Positions 1 through 6,352 of a DNA stretch of 6,597 nucleotides are shown here, piece after piece (the stretch's first letter is position 1; every line of letters begins with the position of its first letter). The notes beneath the pieces are model-generated. The model was given only the letters and a program-made list of their open reading frames with translations, was not told the origin of the DNA and did not search any database. The stretch is taken from contig JAGLKS010000088.1 in NCBI GenBank assembly GCA_023140905.1, positions 1-6,597 of the forward strand, in the 5' to 3' direction. The stretch is from Alphaproteobacteria bacterium (GTDB lineage: Bacteria; Pseudomonadota; Alphaproteobacteria; Micavibrionales; Micavibrionaceae). Made by a program: the position numbers and the translations under genes.

Positions 1-1095
1 CTCGTCTGTTGACTCTTCTTCTGACTCAAGCATTGTATCGCCGGAAACATAAACTGAAGTCGCGCCCGAATCCTCAATAGCTGCGGCATAACTGGAAACG
101 AATTCAGCAGCTGCGGGAAGGAGTATACGCTTGAAATATCTATTATCAATATCAGTGCGCATCGCAGCTAAACCAGTGTCAGGATTAAGCATAATAGCAT
201 CGACGCTATATTGCTCACCTTTGTCATTTACAGCCATATTAAAGGTAATTGCAAGCATTTTTGCATCATCCATAACCTGAAATTGACCCAGAAGCTTCCA
301 TCCTTTTAGTGGGCCGCTAACCATTTGTGCAAGAACATTCATAGGAATATCGGAATTAGCTTCCAGCAACATTTGGCCATAAACTATTTTACCAGCCGGA
401 ATAATAACTTCAGCCTCTTTTGTTTCTTCAAAAGGCTCATCATCAATTGAAGTTGCTCCATTAGCCATTGTGCCATTTTCAAACTTTTCATTACTGATAA
501 GGGTCTTTACAACAAAAGTTGTTTCTTCGGCATTACGAGAAAGAACTGATTCCATTTGCTGAATCATAGACTCCGACATGTTTCTGACGGCTTCACTTTG
601 TTGTTCTGCATCAAGCACAGTAATAGGTTCAACATCTGCTCTACGTTCTTTAAGCTGGCGCTCTACGCGCTCTTCTTGAAGCATACGCCATCTATGCAAA
701 GGATCTTCTGTGTCTTCCTCAATGTTAGGAACTTCCAAACGTGTGTCCGCTGTTTCAATTGGAACGGGAATTGCACTTTCACCTTCAGCAATTGCGCGGT
801 CAAGATCAGCTTCATTCTGCTCTTCAACAGCGGTGATATAAGCAGGATCAATATCATTTTCCGTACCGGGCGTAGATGTTACTTCCGAACCACCAGGCAG
901 CATAGATATTGTTTGTTCTTCTTTATTGCCACCAAACATCACCATAACGCTGATAACAACTACAAGCACAACGATAACGACGCCGACTTTAGCAAAAGCA
1001 TTGCGTCTAATTAAATCTCCCAAACCGGATTTCTGAGAGAACTCATCAAATCCGTCTTCAGAATCGAGAATGTCTTCATCTAGATCATCATTCAT
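1..1095 (-). CDS. dotG: DotG/IcmE (TraO-like), VirB10-related envelope-spanning core protein of a type IVB secretion system; C-terminus cut by window edge
   Basis: This frame is open for 365 codons and runs off the left edge, so only the N-terminal part is seen. The family is the VirB10-like component that links inner and outer membranes in Dot/Icm and IncI-type machines. The N-terminus is cytoplasmic and very acidic (10 Asp/Glu in residues 3-18). One membrane segment follows at about 37-54 and is rich in Val/Ile. Residues 55-190 are a charged linker with a likely helix at 133-152. The VirB10/TrbI-type beta domain begins near 229 with VIIPAGKIVYGQMLLEANSD and MVSGPLKGWKLLG, then ends in a helical, antenna-like stretch near 324-340. 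The long pentapeptide-repeat region of Legionella DotG is absent, as in the shorter TraO. The ATG at 1095-1093 overlaps the dotH 3' end by 8 bp and has GAGG nine bases upstream, which indicates translational coupling. Assignment rests on motif recognition and gene order. Confidence 0.9.
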   Translation of the reverse strand, partial: MNDDLDEDILDSEDGFDEFSQKSGLGDLIRRNAFAKVGVVIVVLVVVISVMVMFGGNKEEQTISMLPGGSEVTSTPGTENDIDPAYITAVEEQNEADLDRAIAEGESAIPVPIETADTRLEVPNIEEDTEDPLHRWRMLQEERVERQLKERRADVEPITVLDAEQQSEAVRNMSESMIQQMESVLSRNAEETTFVVKTLISNEKFENGTMANGATSIDDEPFEETKEAEVIIPAGKIVYGQMLLEANSDIPMNVLAQMVSGPLKGWKLLGQFQVMDDAKMLAITFNMAVNDKGEQYSVDAIMLNPDTGLAAMRTDIDNRYFKRILLPAAAEFVSSYAAAIEDSGATSVYVSGDTMLESEEESTDE

Positions 1096-1110
1096 TTAAC
1101 AAAACCTCAC
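1086..1110 (-). promoter_or_regulatory. dotH-dotG overlap with internal ribosome binding site for dotG
   Basis: The dotH stop (TGA, complement of 1088-1090) lies five bases into dotG, whose ATG is the complement of 1093-1095. GTGAGG sits about nine bases upstream of that ATG, inside dotH coding sequence. This layout is typical of translational coupling between subunits made in fixed ratio, and it decides the dotG start. Confidence 0.7.
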
Positions 1111-2122
1111 GCTCAGTAAGACGGGCACTTATCACACGTCCCCGATCAGATAGTAAAATTACAGAAGTTTCTTCCAAAGCGTATACCTTTGTGCCATCAG
1201 CAGAAGTAACGGAACTATCCCAGCCCGGTGACAGAAGTGTTAGGGGTGTTCTTACATAAGTCATACCATTATACACATACGCAGTTGTGCGTCTGTCAAC
1301 ACCAGAGACATTAAGTAGTTCAGATCCCTGAGGAACAACACCGCTTAAGGCAATAGACATATCAGGATCACCTGCTGTCAAAGTAATGCCACGGTTAATA
1401 AGGGGGATTTTGGCTTCTGGTCCTCTTTTAGGAACAACAGCATCAAAACGATAATGAACAACATCACGGCCTGTTTCAAATGTCATGATAACCGGAGCAT
1501 CCAGATTGACCAGACGCATGGAAACATTACCGTGTGCAAATTTACCTCCCGGCGAAACCCTAAGCATATGGGTTGTTTCATCAACAGTCGATTCTTCGAC
1601 GTTAAAGTCACCAACCCAGCTAATATCTTCAATTGGCCATGGTGCGCCGGTAGAATCCAGAATACTGAGAGTTGTCACATATCCGTATGCAAGTTTTACA
1701 GTCAACGGAGCAACACCAGGATCTAAAGAGATATTTTGTACGATTGATTCCGCTCGCGGATAAGGATGAACAGGTAGCTCTGTTGATTCGACCGTGCGAT
1801 CATAGTGTTCAAGTAATGTCCGAATCTCTTCAGGCTTCAGAGGCATAAGTTGCTTCAAAGCCTGTTCGAATGCTTCTTTACGAAAGGAATCTTCCAGCTC
1901 TTCTGTCGATTTATCAAATTCGAAGCCATCATCATCGAAAGAAAAAGCATCAGCGCTTGTAGTGCCATCAGGCAATGCATCTATTTCCGGAATCCCGGAC
2001 GCTTCAGATTGTGCTATAGCGGGAACAGCAACAGATGCTGAACAAGCCAATATAAGGCCAAAGCCCAAAACCTTGATGTTAAGGACCGACCCTAAAATGT
2101 AAGAAAAGTTTGTATAATGCAT
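1088..2122 (-). CDS. dotH: DotH/IcmK (TraN-like), outer-membrane core-complex protein of a type IVB secretion system
   Basis: A 344-residue exported protein of the DotH/IcmK family, which forms part of the outer-membrane core complex with DotC, DotD and DotG. The signal peptide has a hydrophobic core at about 18-33 and a likely signal peptidase I site after A37 (AIA then Q). Its n-region is unusually long and almost uncharged (K17 only). An acidic Ser/Asp-rich linker follows (40-78), then a helical segment ending in LKPEEIRTLLEHYD (95-108). The family hallmark LDSTGAPWPI lies at 155-164. The C-terminal beta-rich domain contains the expected PVIMTFETG followed by VVHYRFDAVVPKRGP. An in-frame TAG lies 27 bases upstream of the ATG and no usable start lies between, so this start is well supported; AAGAAG supplies a weak ribosome site. 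The stop TGA lies inside the beginning of dotG. dotI lies 105 bp upstream on the same strand. Confidence 0.93.
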   Translation of the reverse strand: MHYTNFSYILGSVLNIKVLGFGLILACSASVAVPAIAQSEASGIPEIDALPDGTTSADAFSFDDDGFEFDKSTEELEDSFRKEAFEQALKQLMPLKPEEIRTLLEHYDRTVESTELPVHPYPRAESIVQNISLDPGVAPLTVKLAYGYVTTLSILDSTGAPWPIEDISWVGDFNVEESTVDETTHMLRVSPGGKFAHGNVSMRLVNLDAPVIMTFETGRDVVHYRFDAVVPKRGPEAKIPLINRGITLTAGDPDMSIALSGVVPQGSELLNVSGVDRRTTAYVYNGMTYVRTPLTLLSPGWDSSVTSADGTKVYALEETSVILLSDRGRVISARLTEREVLLNE

Positions 2123-2227
2123 ATGAATCTTCTTAACCCAGATACTCTAAAAACGTGTCAAAGATACACGGGATTTCTGAAAATGTCACGTATTATCCAC
2201 ACAAAAGTGAAAAAAACCTGTAGAGAC
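2123..2227 (-). other. 105-bp dotI-dotH spacer without visible terminator
   Basis: On the minus strand the spacer contains a run of seven T soon after the dotI stop, but no GC-rich hairpin precedes it. Separated ACGTG and CACGT pentamers could pair over a long loop. A TTGACA hexamer occurs, but no convincing -10 box lies at the right distance. I read it as a transcribed spacer; an internal promoter for dotH cannot be excluded. Confidence 0.4.
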
Positions 2228-2911
2228 TTAACGCGCAACAGCAATCCATTGTTCAATGCCAACACCATTTGAACTTTCCAGACGAGGAACGCGCACGACA
2301 ATAACCGTTACAAGAAGCCCCGTATTGGAAAGTTTTGTTCCTGACCTATAGGTCAAAATTAAAGGAATTTCAACAACCCATTGATAACGTCCGGCAACAA
2401 GGCCTTCTGATTGTAATATCGGAGCACCTTTAGGCGCTGTTGTAATAAGTTGCTGATTTACTTCAACCATTTCAATAATTCTGGAACGTTGAAGCGCTTG
2501 AGTGAAGCTTTCCCACCCGCGCTTTGTAAAATTACGTGAAGATTCCTGCAAGCGACGGCGATAGTCATTAAAACCAAAAGTCATAACCTCGGTTGTGGCT
2601 TGCGCTACCCAAGACATCAAAGCCGGAGTGCTCAAATTTGGTTGACTAAGCGGAACCATTGGCATCAGGCGGCCATCTTCAGTCGTGGCAAAATAGAGAT
2701 TCTGAGGCTGATTTATTTTGACGACATAAAACATAACCCCAATCAACCCAAGGATAATAATGCTTTGTATCAAAGCCATCTTTATAAGGCTTCTGTATCC
2801 GTCACGATAAAATTCATTACGAACAACAATAGTACCTAATCCAGATATAGTTTCTTTATCAAGGTGGGGGCTATCAGTCTTTGTCGCGTCTTCTTGCGTC
2901 TTTTTTGCCAT
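2228..2911 (-). CDS. dotI: DotI/IcmL (TraM-like), bitopic inner-membrane protein of a type IVB secretion system
   Basis: A 227-residue protein of the DotI/IcmL/TraM family, an inner-membrane component of Dot/Icm and IncI transfer machines. The cytoplasmic N-terminus is polar and Lys/Thr/Asp-rich (1-28). It is followed by the family signature VVRNEFYRDGYR (29-40) and a single membrane helix at about 46-64. The remaining part (65-227) is the periplasmic domain, with NQPQNLYFATTEDGRLMPMVPL just after the helix and the usual beta-rich end (YQWVVEIPLILTYRSG, VIVVRVPRLES, GIEQWIAVAR). Length is normal for the family. It is the first gene of the minus-strand group and is followed by dotH and dotG, the order found in Legionella icmL-icmK-icmE and IncI traM-traN-traO. 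The ribosome site before the ATG is weak (AAGAAAACG). No terminator is visible after the stop, so the three genes are probably one transcript. Confidence 0.94.
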   Translation of the reverse strand: MAKKTQEDATKTDSPHLDKETISGLGTIVVRNEFYRDGYRSLIKMALIQSIIILGLIGVMFYVVKINQPQNLYFATTEDGRLMPMVPLSQPNLSTPALMSWVAQATTEVMTFGFNDYRRRLQESSRNFTKRGWESFTQALQRSRIIEMVEVNQQLITTAPKGAPILQSEGLVAGRYQWVVEIPLILTYRSGTKLSNTGLLVTVIVVRVPRLESSNGVGIEQWIAVAR

Positions 2912-3061
2912 ATTGTTATCGTTTTCTTGATCGTCTTAAAATTTGAATTCATGAATTTTCAGCATTTTGTACAGCATTACTGATAAGGGACATTAAAGTA
3001 ACCAGTGCGAATTAAATATTTCCATACAAATATGCAAAAAGCATTGTGTCGCAAAAAACTA

Positions 3062-3090
3062 TTTCGTACAACAACTTTCGTACAATAACT
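3062..3090. repeat. Two tandem copies of TTTCGTACAAyAACT, 14-bp period
   Basis: The first copy is 3062-3076 and the second 3076-3090. They share T3076 and differ at one position (C versus T in the y). A third, weaker match to the 10-bp core lies at 2965-2974. The spacing is not an exact helical turn (14 bp). The location upstream of dotI and the first paralog suggests an array of regulator binding sites; no regulator gene is in view. Confidence 0.6.
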
Positions 3091-3127
3091 AAAGTAATGA
3101 ATTTTGTCTAAAAAACCGCTGCATGTT

Positions 3128-3145
3128 TTAGGGTCCTGATCCTAA
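3128..3145. repeat. Imperfect 18-bp palindrome
   Basis: The arms are TTAGGGTC and GATCCTAA around a CT centre. Seven of eight positions are complementary and the eighth would be a G-T pair in RNA. No T-run follows on either strand, so a terminator is unlikely. An operator for a dimeric repressor is possible but unproven. Confidence 0.35.
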
Positions 3146-3206
3146 GTTTGTTACTGTTCACAGACATTTATTTATATAGAAATATTGAAGTGCTTTTTCC
3201 ATGTAG

Positions 3207-3227
3207 TGTATGGTAAGCTACCATACA
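3207..3227. promoter_or_regulatory. Perfect inverted repeat, 9-bp arms with 3-bp spacer; candidate operator
   Basis: The arms TGTATGGTA (3207-3215) and TACCATACA (3219-3227) are exactly complementary around AGC. It lies about 25 bp upstream of the proposed -35 box of the first paralog. No T-run follows on either strand, which argues against a terminator. Length and symmetry fit a binding site for a dimeric helix-turn-helix regulator, but I cannot name the family. Confidence 0.55.
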
Positions 3228-3250
3228 ATGCTGTAATCAACGGACCGGAA

Positions 3251-3280
3251 TTGGAAATTCGTTGAAAAAACTTTTAAAAT
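3251..3280 (+). promoter_or_regulatory. Candidate sigma70-like promoter for the exported-paralog group
   Basis: TTGGAA (3251-3256) and TAAAAT (3275-3280) are separated by 18 bp, each one or two changes from consensus. Transcription would begin near 3287, giving a leader of about 40 bases before the ATG at 3330. This is judged by eye in AT-rich DNA, where chance matches are common. Confidence 0.35.
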
Positions 3281-3288
3281 AAGGCAGC

Positions 3289-3330
3289 ATGGGACACGAT
3301 ATTTACCGGACTACTATTAAGAGTTTTTGA
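3289..3330 (+). CDS. Possible 13-codon leader peptide ORF coupled to the first paralog
   Basis: A short frame encoding MGHDIYRTTIKSF has AAGG four bases before its ATG. Its TGA (3328-3330) shares one base with the ATG of the next gene (TGATG), the usual layout of translational coupling. If the proposed promoter is right, the transcript would begin almost at this ATG, leaving little room for a ribosome site, so translation is doubtful. Nothing in the peptide suggests amino-acid attenuation. Confidence 0.2.
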   Translation: MGHDIYRTTIKSF

Positions 3331-4868
3331 TGATTAATGCAGGTGATGCAAAACAGACAATGATGCCAATAGGGCGCAAGTTTAAGGGTCTTTTTGTAAC
3401 GCTTTTACTTTTTTCTGTTATATATGTTTCAAGCATGGTGGCTACATCAAAGCAGGCCTATGCTAATAATTGCCATATTAGTGATTGTGCTCTTGCAAAA
3501 GAGTATGTTAAGGAATCTCATAATGATCTGATTGAGCACACAATAAAAGAATTTGATAGTGATTTACAGGAATTTCAGAACTGGTTATTGAAGGAACTAT
3601 TTAGGGGAGAAGTAGTTCCGGCAACAGCGGCAATGGTTACGCAAATGTCGGCAGTTGCTATGCAATATACGCAGATTATTGGTACATTTATAGATGCTCA
3701 GACACAATTAGATACACAACGTATTTTACGCAAACTGCAATATGAAGCGCATAGAGATTATGTGCCCAGCGAAACATTTTGTTATTTTGGTACAAATGTA
3801 AAAAGCATGGCTGCTACAGAAAATAAAGGGCGTTATAATGCTCTGGCTTTATCACGTATATCTCTTGATCGGCAAATGGGTACTATCGGTACGGCAGGCG
3901 GTTCCGATCTTTCAGGGGATTACAAATCCCGGTGGGACCAATTTGTAAGGACGTATTGTGATCCACTAGACAACAATTTTCAGGATTTAACAATAGGGGA
4001 GTCCAGTCCGCTAGGTGTTCCACATGAAAGAAGAACTGGTTTGATGTTGGCTTGTGAGCATAACGGAGTAGCCGGTAGCATATCCTACGGGGCAGAAGAT
4101 AAAAATCGGTATAATCGCGACATTAACTATACGCGCTTGATTGAAAAGCCGCGGACACTGGATGTTGATTTTACGGATGACTCGCTTGATAGCACTATAT
4201 CATCTGCACAGAGTTCTTCTGCAGGTTCAATCAATCAGCTTGGAGATGAAGAAGATGTCATTGCTTTGTCCAAGAATCTTTATGGGCATAAAGTGCTTTC
4301 ACGCAGATTGACCAGAGCGACTCTGAAGCGTGATGATGCAAAGAGATTATATCTTACATTGCGGAGCATCGCGGCTAAAAGGAATGTTGCACAAGCTAGT
4401 TATAATGCCATAGTTGCTTTGAAATCAGCAGGAACAACACATGAATCGACAGGAAGTGTTGCTAAGGCGGATTCTTCAGGGGGGACAAATGTTACTTTGG
4501 ATAATCATCAAACCCGGCGTTATATGGCGGCTATTATTGACCAGCTTTTGCCAGCTAATCCGGGGAGCAGTGCAGCTAATATATTTGGTCTTATAGGATA
4601 CAGTCCAAGCTATTTCTCACAATTGGAGATTTTGGCAAAACGAATCTATCAAGATCCTGGGTTCTACGCCAATCTTTACGATACACCGGCGAATGTTAAG
4701 CGGAAAAAAGTTGCGATGAAAGCAATCGAACTTATGGTGGACCGCGCTATATATGAAAGCCAGATCCGTCGGGAGATGGGTATTTCTGTTTTGTTGGCCA
4801 GCAAACTCAGAGCGGCACACCGTACTACAAACCGTGATCTGGCATTGGCGACAGGACAGGATCATTAG
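3330..4868 (+). CDS. Exported protein of unassigned family, first of a tandem paralog series beside the type IVB genes
   Basis: A 512-residue protein that I do not recognise as a named family. It has a Sec-type signal peptide: basic R16/K17/K19, hydrophobic 20-38, and a likely cut after A45 (AYA then NN). The mature chain begins with a cysteine pair (C48, C53) and a helical, Glu/Lys-rich region. A block at 127-164 contains TQRILRKLQYEAHRDY and FCYFGTN (C151). TYCDP (C210) and LACEHNG (C242) follow. Further blocks are YTRLIEKPRTLDVDF, DEEDVIALSKNLYG and YNAIVALKSAG, and a C-terminal helical domain (427-493) is centred on LYDTPANV. Five mature cysteines suggest disulfides and a periplasmic or surface location. 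Two Ser/Thr/Gly-rich insertions (SSAQSSSAGS, and the stretch after KSAGTTHE) are missing from the next gene. The ATG at 3330 is chosen over TTG 3327 because of TTAAGAG six bases upstream and the TGATG junction. No enzyme motif was seen. Confidence 0.85.
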   Translation: MINAGDAKQTMMPIGRKFKGLFVTLLLFSVIYVSSMVATSKQAYANNCHISDCALAKEYVKESHNDLIEHTIKEFDSDLQEFQNWLLKELFRGEVVPATAAMVTQMSAVAMQYTQIIGTFIDAQTQLDTQRILRKLQYEAHRDYVPSETFCYFGTNVKSMAATENKGRYNALALSRISLDRQMGTIGTAGGSDLSGDYKSRWDQFVRTYCDPLDNNFQDLTIGESSPLGVPHERRTGLMLACEHNGVAGSISYGAEDKNRYNRDINYTRLIEKPRTLDVDFTDDSLDSTISSAQSSSAGSINQLGDEEDVIALSKNLYGHKVLSRRLTRATLKRDDAKRLYLTLRSIAAKRNVAQASYNAIVALKSAGTTHESTGSVAKADSSGGTNVTLDNHQTRRYMAAIIDQLLPANPGSSAANIFGLIGYSPSYFSQLEILAKRIYQDPGFYANLYDTPANVKRKKVAMKAIELMVDRAIYESQIRREMGISVLLASKLRAAHRTTNRDLALATGQDH

Positions 4869-4922
4869 ACAATTTGAAAATACACAAGATTTAATTAGAG
4901 CAGGCAGAATAGAGCAAAAACA
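4869..4922 (+). other. 54-bp spacer with ribosome binding site for the second paralog
   Basis: The spacer is AT-rich and has no hairpin followed by a T-run. AGAG at 4911-4914 sits eight bases before GTG 4923, which supports that unusual start over the TTG that follows. Cotranscription across the spacer is likely. Confidence 0.4.
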
Positions 4923-6347
4923 GTGTTGATCTGGAATAGACATAAAGAGAAAACAGGCAAGCAGCCAAAGAAACGCCGTAATACGTTCCGGCGTATATTG
5001 GCAGTGACTTTAGTTGTTTCTATGTTATTTGGTGCTGTCGTTACAGTAAAACCAAAGCTTGTGGGCGCCGGGATAAGATGGATAGTCTGCTCCGTTTGCA
5101 AGCCAAGGGATCTCGCCGCTGTAGGCGTTCTTCTTGAAGCTAATAGGGTTCTTTGGGAAGGAATCATCAAGGAAGACATTAGATGTTTAATGAACTGGGA
5201 GGAAAACTGGATTGTCGAAGAATTCTATAAAGATTTCTGGTTTAAAGCTGTGGCGGAGCTAACCGAGTATTTAAGTGCACATGGTTTATATCAAGTGGAA
5301 ATGGTTGGCTCCTTTTTTGATGCGCGTAACCATATCGAGACAAGCCGATTGATTTTCAGGCTTCAGGCAGAAGCGCATAAAGATTATTATCCCAGCGAAG
5401 ATTTTTGCTGGTTTGGAACAAATGCCAGAAGTATGGCTGCGTCCGAAAGTATGGCACGTACAAATATGCTGGCATTATCAAAACATGGTATTGATCGCCA
5501 ATTGGGGAAAAAAGGCGTTGCTTCTTCATATGGTAAGGGTGGAGATAAAACAGGACGCTGGCATCAGTTTGTAGATACATATTGTGACCCTAAAGACAAT
5601 GGTTGGACAGTTTACGGTACTGGAATGGATCTTGCCTGTGATCACGATGGTATAGGTTCAGGTGCGGAGACGGGGGCAAGTAACCGTAGCCGGATTAATA
5701 TTGATATTGATTATACTCGCCTTATAGAAACTCCCCGGACATTAGATATTGATTTTTCCAACGGTATAGAGACATTAACCGATGATGAAGAAGATATTTT
5801 GTCTATGTCATCAAATCTATATGGAAATCAGGTTCCTTCGCGGACAATCACACTGGAAATGATGAAAAAACATCCTGCGGCACAAAAATTATATCTGGAT
5901 CAACGTACTGTCATAGCCAGACGGACTATCTCACAAAATAGCTTTAACGCTATTGTAGCAATGAAGTCGGCAGGATCGAGTTCTTCATTTGACGGCCCGG
6001 CAACAGCGTCATATATGGCGGCAATCATGAAAGAGCTTATGCCTTCCGGGACAACAGAAGCGGATATTTTTGAAATTATTGGCGAGAATCCCAGCTATTA
6101 TGCGCAATTAGAAATCCTTTCCAAAAAATTATATGAAAGCCCTAAATTCTTTGCAAAATTATACGATACACCAGCTAACGTAGATCGTAAAAGTGTTGCT
6201 ATGAAAGCTGTAGAGCTTATGCTGGACCGCGCTTTGTTTGAAAGCGAGCTGCGTCAGGAGATGTTGCTTTCAGTCATGTTGTCTACAGAGTTGGATAGAA
6301 ACTTCCGCAAAATCAATAAGAATATGTCAACGCGGAGGAATTATTAG
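4923..6347 (+). CDS. Exported or membrane-anchored paralog of the preceding gene
   Basis: A 474-residue protein clearly related to its upstream neighbour. By hand alignment, the C-terminal block (391-457 here) matches 42 of 67 residues, including LYDTPANV, VAMKA, ELM and SV. The shared cysteine motifs are FCWFGTN (C162), TYCDP (C221) and LACDHDG (C239). TRLIETPRTLDIDF, DEEDILSMSSNLYG and FNAIVAMKSAG are also shared. The N-terminus differs: a strongly basic start (KKRRNTFRR, 16-24), a hydrophobic segment at 25-42 and a possible cut after VGA (47-49). If uncut, it would be an N-in anchor. The mature start has CSVC (56-59) plus C88 and many Trp residues. The start is GTG 4923 with AGAG eight bases upstream; TTG 4926 is the alternative. 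It begins 54 bp after the previous stop without a visible terminator, so the two are probably cotranscribed. Function unknown. Confidence 0.85.
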   Translation: MLIWNRHKEKTGKQPKKRRNTFRRILAVTLVVSMLFGAVVTVKPKLVGAGIRWIVCSVCKPRDLAAVGVLLEANRVLWEGIIKEDIRCLMNWEENWIVEEFYKDFWFKAVAELTEYLSAHGLYQVEMVGSFFDARNHIETSRLIFRLQAEAHKDYYPSEDFCWFGTNARSMAASESMARTNMLALSKHGIDRQLGKKGVASSYGKGGDKTGRWHQFVDTYCDPKDNGWTVYGTGMDLACDHDGIGSGAETGASNRSRINIDIDYTRLIETPRTLDIDFSNGIETLTDDEEDILSMSSNLYGNQVPSRTITLEMMKKHPAAQKLYLDQRTVIARRTISQNSFNAIVAMKSAGSSSSFDGPATASYMAAIMKELMPSGTTEADIFEIIGENPSYYAQLEILSKKLYESPKFFAKLYDTPANVDRKSVAMKAVELMLDRALFESELRQEMLLSVMLSTELDRNFRKINKNMSTRRNY

Positions 6348-6352
6348 TGATG
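6334..6352 (+). promoter_or_regulatory. Strong ribosome binding site and start of the third gene, overlapping the end of the second
   Basis: GGAGG (6334-6338) lies inside the last codons of the second paralog. The stop TAG (6345-6347) shares its G with a possible GTG start (6347-6349), and ATG follows at once (6350-6352). Spacing is 8 bases to GTG and 11 to ATG, so either may be used. The arrangement indicates tight translational coupling. Confidence 0.7.

Larger units (their letters stand above)
2912..3326. promoter_or_regulatory. Divergent AT-rich control region between the dotI group and the exported-paralog group
   Basis: This 415-bp non-coding stretch separates two gene groups transcribed away from each other, so it must carry promoters for both. 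It contains a tandem 14-bp repeat (3062-3090), an imperfect palindrome (3128-3145), a perfect palindrome with 9-bp arms (3207-3227) and a plausible plus-strand promoter (3251-3280). The half nearer dotI also has TTTTGTACAG at 2965-2974, an 8/10 match to the core of the tandem repeat. No long open frame, tRNA or terminator hairpin was seen. For dotI I found no single clear -35/-10 pair. Confidence 0.65.

Noticed and set aside
556..1014. Forward-strand open frame of 152 codons antisense to dotG
   Set aside because: It is rich in Cys, Phe, His and Asn with no domain pattern, lacks a ribosome site, and lies wholly opposite a recognisable DotG coding sequence.
1454..2041. Several forward-strand open frames opposite dotH
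   Set aside because: They overlap each other in different frames, show no family motifs and lie opposite the well-supported DotH sequence.
2030..2050. Lipobox-like ILAC in the DotH signal region
   Set aside because: Leu at the -2 position is poor for a lipobox, and a good signal peptidase I site (AIA then Q) follows ten residues later. DotH is not usually a lipoprotein; DotC and DotD are.
3207..3227. Palindrome as a transcription terminator
   Set aside because: No T-run follows on either strand, the arms are not GC-rich, and it sits upstream of both units rather than after a gene.
4617..5179. Minus-strand open frames opposite the ends of the two exported paralogs
   Set aside because: The plus-strand frames here encode blocks conserved between paralogs; the minus-strand products look like Cys/Phe/Leu-rich antisense shadows.
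3330..6347. Identity of the paralogs as IcmX/TraW-type proteins
   Set aside because: Size and export would roughly fit, but I see no motif that I can tie to IcmX, so naming them would be a guess. A profile-profile comparison would settle it.
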